Positions 60,896-64,000 of a DNA stretch of 64,000 bases are shown here, piece by piece. The stretch is from the NCBI RefSeq assembly GCF_003573695.1, contig NC_039365.1:81881089-81945088 (forward strand), written 5' to 3'. The DNA comes from Papaver somniferum (Eukaryota; Streptophyta; Magnoliopsida; Ranunculales; Papaveraceae). The notes under the pieces were generated by a model. It saw only the letters and a list, made by a program, of their open reading frames with translations. It searched no databases and was not told the DNA's origin. The position numbers and the translations under genes were made by a program. The first letter of the stretch is position 1; every line of letters begins with the position of its first letter.

Positions 60896-61621
60896 AGGAT
60901 AAATTTTAGAAATGTCTATCACTTTCTCTATTCTACAACCACTTGAAGAGGAGAAATCAAGATGCCAAACGAGAGTTTATTTAGCTGTTTATAAGGTTGA
61001 AGAAATTTCAAGGTTAGAATAATTAGGTTTTTACCGTTAGGGGTTCTCCGATCCATATTTGTGAATAAAGTACAAAAGAAGAATAGATATTCGAAACTAT
61101 ATGTTTTCCATATCCCAAAGGATAAGCATATCTCTTGTGCATCATCTGCCAAGTACTTAATGGCCTATACGGACTAGGCCTATTGCTTGGCTTTAGCCTT
61201 GCAAATCGAGTTGGATTTAGTTGCTTGTCCCGACGAGGATGAACTAGGCCAGTGCTCGATACCTTCTATTTAGGGTGCATGCGCATTCGCAATGGGTTAC
61301 AACATTGATGGTCCAACATGTTATCGCTCATATCATCTAGTTACGAGGTGATTGCGATACCGCGATAACTCATATCATCTGGCTCGGCAAGTTGATGCAA
61401 GAGATGATTTTTTCTATACTAGATGAGGCAAGTTATTGCATCCCATTCCTTGGGTGATGATATTTCCTATCAAGGCGTTTGACGTAGGCATGCACCAATG
61501 GCGCATTGTGCATGGCCATGAAAAGCAAGCCAAGTAGATATGCAAGTTAGGGGATCTTTCATAAGCCGTTGGCAACACAAAGATGATGCTAGGCTAGTAC
61601 AACATGAGGTTGAGTGATGCA
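60896..61621. other. Unresolved repeat-like sequence
   Basis: Contains repeated CTCATATCATCT and GATGATATTTC-type blocks near 61325-61460. No coding signal; probably part of an older retroelement. Confidence 0.35.
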
Positions 61622-63118
61622 TGATAGACACATTTTTGTGTCTAATTTTGTTCTCAATATTCTGTATTGTTAGACTCGATTAAGTACTTATTGTGTTATT
61701 TTGTGTTTTTGTAGATGTTTTTAGAGAAATAAGCCTTTGCGGCGAAATGAGCTCGAAAAGTAGTGTTTTACACCCCAGGATAATGTACCGGAGGCACCTC
61801 AGAAATGCACCGGAAGCGTCCCAGAAATGTACCGGAGGAACCCAGAAAAATTACTATTTCCACCCCAATTGCTAAAGGGACATCCGTACAGGATTAGGGG
61901 GAGGACACTTTTCTTCTCATAATTCAAATTTTGGAAAAAGGCGGGAAGATATTTCTTATCACTGGCAGTTGGGTCGATCGATTTTTGGAGGGGTTAGAGT
62001 TCGATTAAACCTCTGATTTTCAATGGGTATTTGTGATATGGATAGAGGAAGACATTTTGGGTATTAAGATCGATCATAATTGGCTGGAATCATCGCAATC
62101 AAGAAGCACGTTCAAGAAATGAATATCACACGATCACATCAAATTTAGACGTGTACTCATGTGTTTGGAGAGTGTTGAATCAATTCTACAGCGTGTAAGA
62201 TCATGTTTGGAGTGTTTATACATCATTTCAGCGCGTGGAGAGCTAATTAAAGGAAGAAAATATCCAAAAAATATTTTCTCTTTAAGCCGAGTAAAGAGAG
62301 AATTATCTTGAGTTATGGCGTGATTAAATGAGGCTGAGGAGTATAAATAGATTTCTGGTATCACAGAGAAGGGGTGTCGAGAGTTTGGGTTCGAGAGAAG
62401 GTCCAGAAAAGCAGAAATTAAGAGTTGATGAAACTCTGTTTCTGCTGCTGCTGATGATGAAGAACACCAAGAACACAAAGAACAGACTTGCAAGGACAGT
62501 GGTTTATCAACAGTGTCTAAGACGCACAGCCGTGGGTCGCAGTGCAGTCTAAACATCAGCAGCACTTGTGTTTTATCGTTCATTCTGTGACGCTTTTTGT
62601 GCGTCGCAGATTACAGTTTTACACCATTTTCTCCTTTTCTCTCCATTGTAAACACCATTTGAGCTATAAAAATATATTTTGAGCGTGTTTTCATCATGAA
62701 GAGCTAAAACCCAACACTGGGACGACGGAGGAGGCTGAATTTCATCCTTGGGGTAATTTATTTTATTCTTTTTTATGACTTTTGCATTAATCTAAAATTG
62801 AACTATGATTTGAATTAATTGGTTGTTATTTAATTTGATGATGTATGCTTAGCTTAGGTGTTTTGATACATCATGCTTAGGACTTACAATCGATGTTTTG
62901 AGAATCTATCTTGGCAAAATCAGAGTCCATGTTAATTTTCTTGAGTTTTAAATTGTCAAAGAATATATGAATGAAACCCGTGTAGTGAATTAGTCCCAGT
63001 ACCTCTCGCCCATTGTTAATATTTTTGTATATATATTTTTATTAAATCTAAAAATTCCATTTCCTTCACAAGTCTGAAACGAATCCTATTTACTACAACC
63101 CATCAAAAATCTTAATCA
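61622..63118 (+). repeat. Ty3/gypsy 5' LTR (Tat/Athila-like)
   Basis: Runs from TGATAGACAC to ATCTTAATCA, so the ends are TGAT...ATCA. A TATA box (TATAAATA, 62342-62349) lies mid-LTR. It is followed at once by a TTGGCGCCGCC primer site. Near 61790-61850 a GTACCGGAGG/GCACCGGAAGC block is present three times. Confidence 0.65.
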
Positions 63119-63119
63119 T

Positions 63120-64000
63120 GTTGGCGCCGCCGACACGGATTTGTGCTTAGGTAGAATTTTTAGGTTTTTATTATTTTTTATTATTCCATTTGTTCTTTTT
63201 GCGTCTCTTTGGTTTTGTCTTTGTATTACAGGTTTGAAGTTGGATACTAAAGACCTTGGAATCAAAGCTTAAAGCTAAAAGAGAAGGAAAAAAGACAAAG
63301 AAAAAAAAAGAAAAAAAAAAAAAGAGAGATTATTTTATTATTTTTTATTTTTTTAAGAGACTTTCCATTTATTTTTTTTGTAATTATTATTATTATTTTT
63401 TGTATTTCTTTTCATTGGACTGGACTTTGGACAATTTATTTTAATTTTAACCCTACGGAAGGGTTATATATAAAAAAAATTAAATATAAACTGTTTGCAG
63501 GGAAGGACGACGATTACAATATCGTCTCGGCCCCTCGGGTTCGTACATGACATAGGAGTCGTGGCCCGAGTCGACTTCAACGGTTCATCCCCCGTCTGGT
63601 ACGGGAGGTAAGTCCATCGAAACACTCGCGAATCTCCTGTAAGCGAGTTACTGTATTCCTTAAGGTGATTCATTGATTGAGGACGAATTTGGACTGTTTT
63701 TAAATTCCTAGTAAAGGGCAAGGCCTGGCCAATACAAGATAAGGGTTCGGATTTCATCACCGCTCCCTTCTTGCCCGCTTAGGAAAACGAAACCAAACGC
63801 GAACCAAGCTTAAAATTGATTAGAACGAGACCGATAGGGTAACGAGCTTAGTAGGAAAGTCGTTCGAAAAATATTGGTTACTCTTTTAGCATACTTCGAA
63901 GTTCATGATGGTTTCTGTAAGTTGAATGCGTGATGCGCCGCCTTGTGATAGCGGTGAGGCTTGGGTATCAAAGCTCCACTGAGCTTCCCTCGCCTCGATT
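63120..64000 (+). mobile_element. Ty3/gypsy primer site and leader, running off the window
   Basis: TTGGCGCCGCCGACACGG at 63121 resembles the tRNA-Asp-type primer site (TTGGCGCCGTTGCCGGGG) of Tat/Athila elements, with changes after the first ten bases. A purine-rich A/G stretch (63260-63330) and a GC-richer leader (63500-63980) follow. The Lys-rich frame in the purine run is low complexity, not a gene. Gag-pol would begin beyond the window. Confidence 0.6.

Noticed and set aside
63256..63444. Lys-rich 62-aa frame
   Set aside because: Product of an A/G-rich low-complexity run in a gypsy leader.

Overview
The window is plant nuclear DNA. It is AT-rich, its genes have many GT-AG introns, and it is dense in retrotransposons and small DNA transposons. 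Three intact protein-coding genes and one tRNA gene sit in a transposon background. The gene families (a TOPLESS-type corepressor, plant SEC23, a PLS/E-class PPR protein) are land-plant or flowering-plant families. The LTR families look to me like ones seen in basal eudicots such as poppies, but that is recollection and only a weak guide to species.

Layout. 1-11.0 kb is a nest of LTR retrotransposon pieces: the 3' end of a Sirevirus-like Copia element with its LTR, a Ty3/gypsy LTR piece, inverted and direct LTR fragments, GC-richer tandem repeats, and the 5' end of another Copia element (LTR, primer binding site, gag start). 12.1-18.9 kb (minus) is a complete 24-exon TOPLESS-related gene; its reconstructed coding exons sum to 3,399 nt, an exact multiple of three (1,132 aa). 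19.4-26.9 kb is intergenic, with a hAT-like MITE, degenerate LINE pieces and periodic repeat arrays. 26.9-34.0 kb is a nearly full-length L1-type LINE (minus) with poly-A and a probable 16-bp target-site duplication. 34.1-34.6 kb is a Harbinger-like MITE. 34.7-36.2 kb is a broken Copia 5' end. 38.2-39.15 kb is a MULE-type element with long terminal inverted repeats.

39.36-45.75 kb is the most unusual object: a 6.4-kb element bounded by inverted repeats and an identical 9-bp duplication, which places it with Mutator-like elements. It carries captured pieces of at least two host genes (a FES1-type Hsp70 nucleotide-exchange factor with its intron, and a WD40 piece resembling plant BRWD/PHIP proteins), an internal duplication, and about 25-30 copies of a near-palindromic TACATAT-NN-ATATGTA motif. 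Its right end abuts the TATA box of the next gene.

46.06-52.63 kb (plus) is a 12-exon SEC23 gene (763 aa, COPII coat), with a hAT-like MITE in intron 10. 54.03-56.29 kb (minus) is an intronless PPR gene (754 aa), with a tRNA-Ser(GCT) gene 138 bp upstream on the same strand. 56.98-58.03 kb is a 5'-truncated LINE 3' end. 59.06-60.9 kb is an inverted Copia LTR. From 61.6 kb to the end is the 5' LTR and leader of a Ty3/gypsy (Tat/Athila-like) element that leaves the window.

The three genes do not form a pathway: one is a nuclear transcriptional corepressor, one an ER-export coat subunit, one a predicted organellar RNA-binding protein. What links the window is repeated transposition around and into these genes, including one insertion at the SEC23 core promoter.
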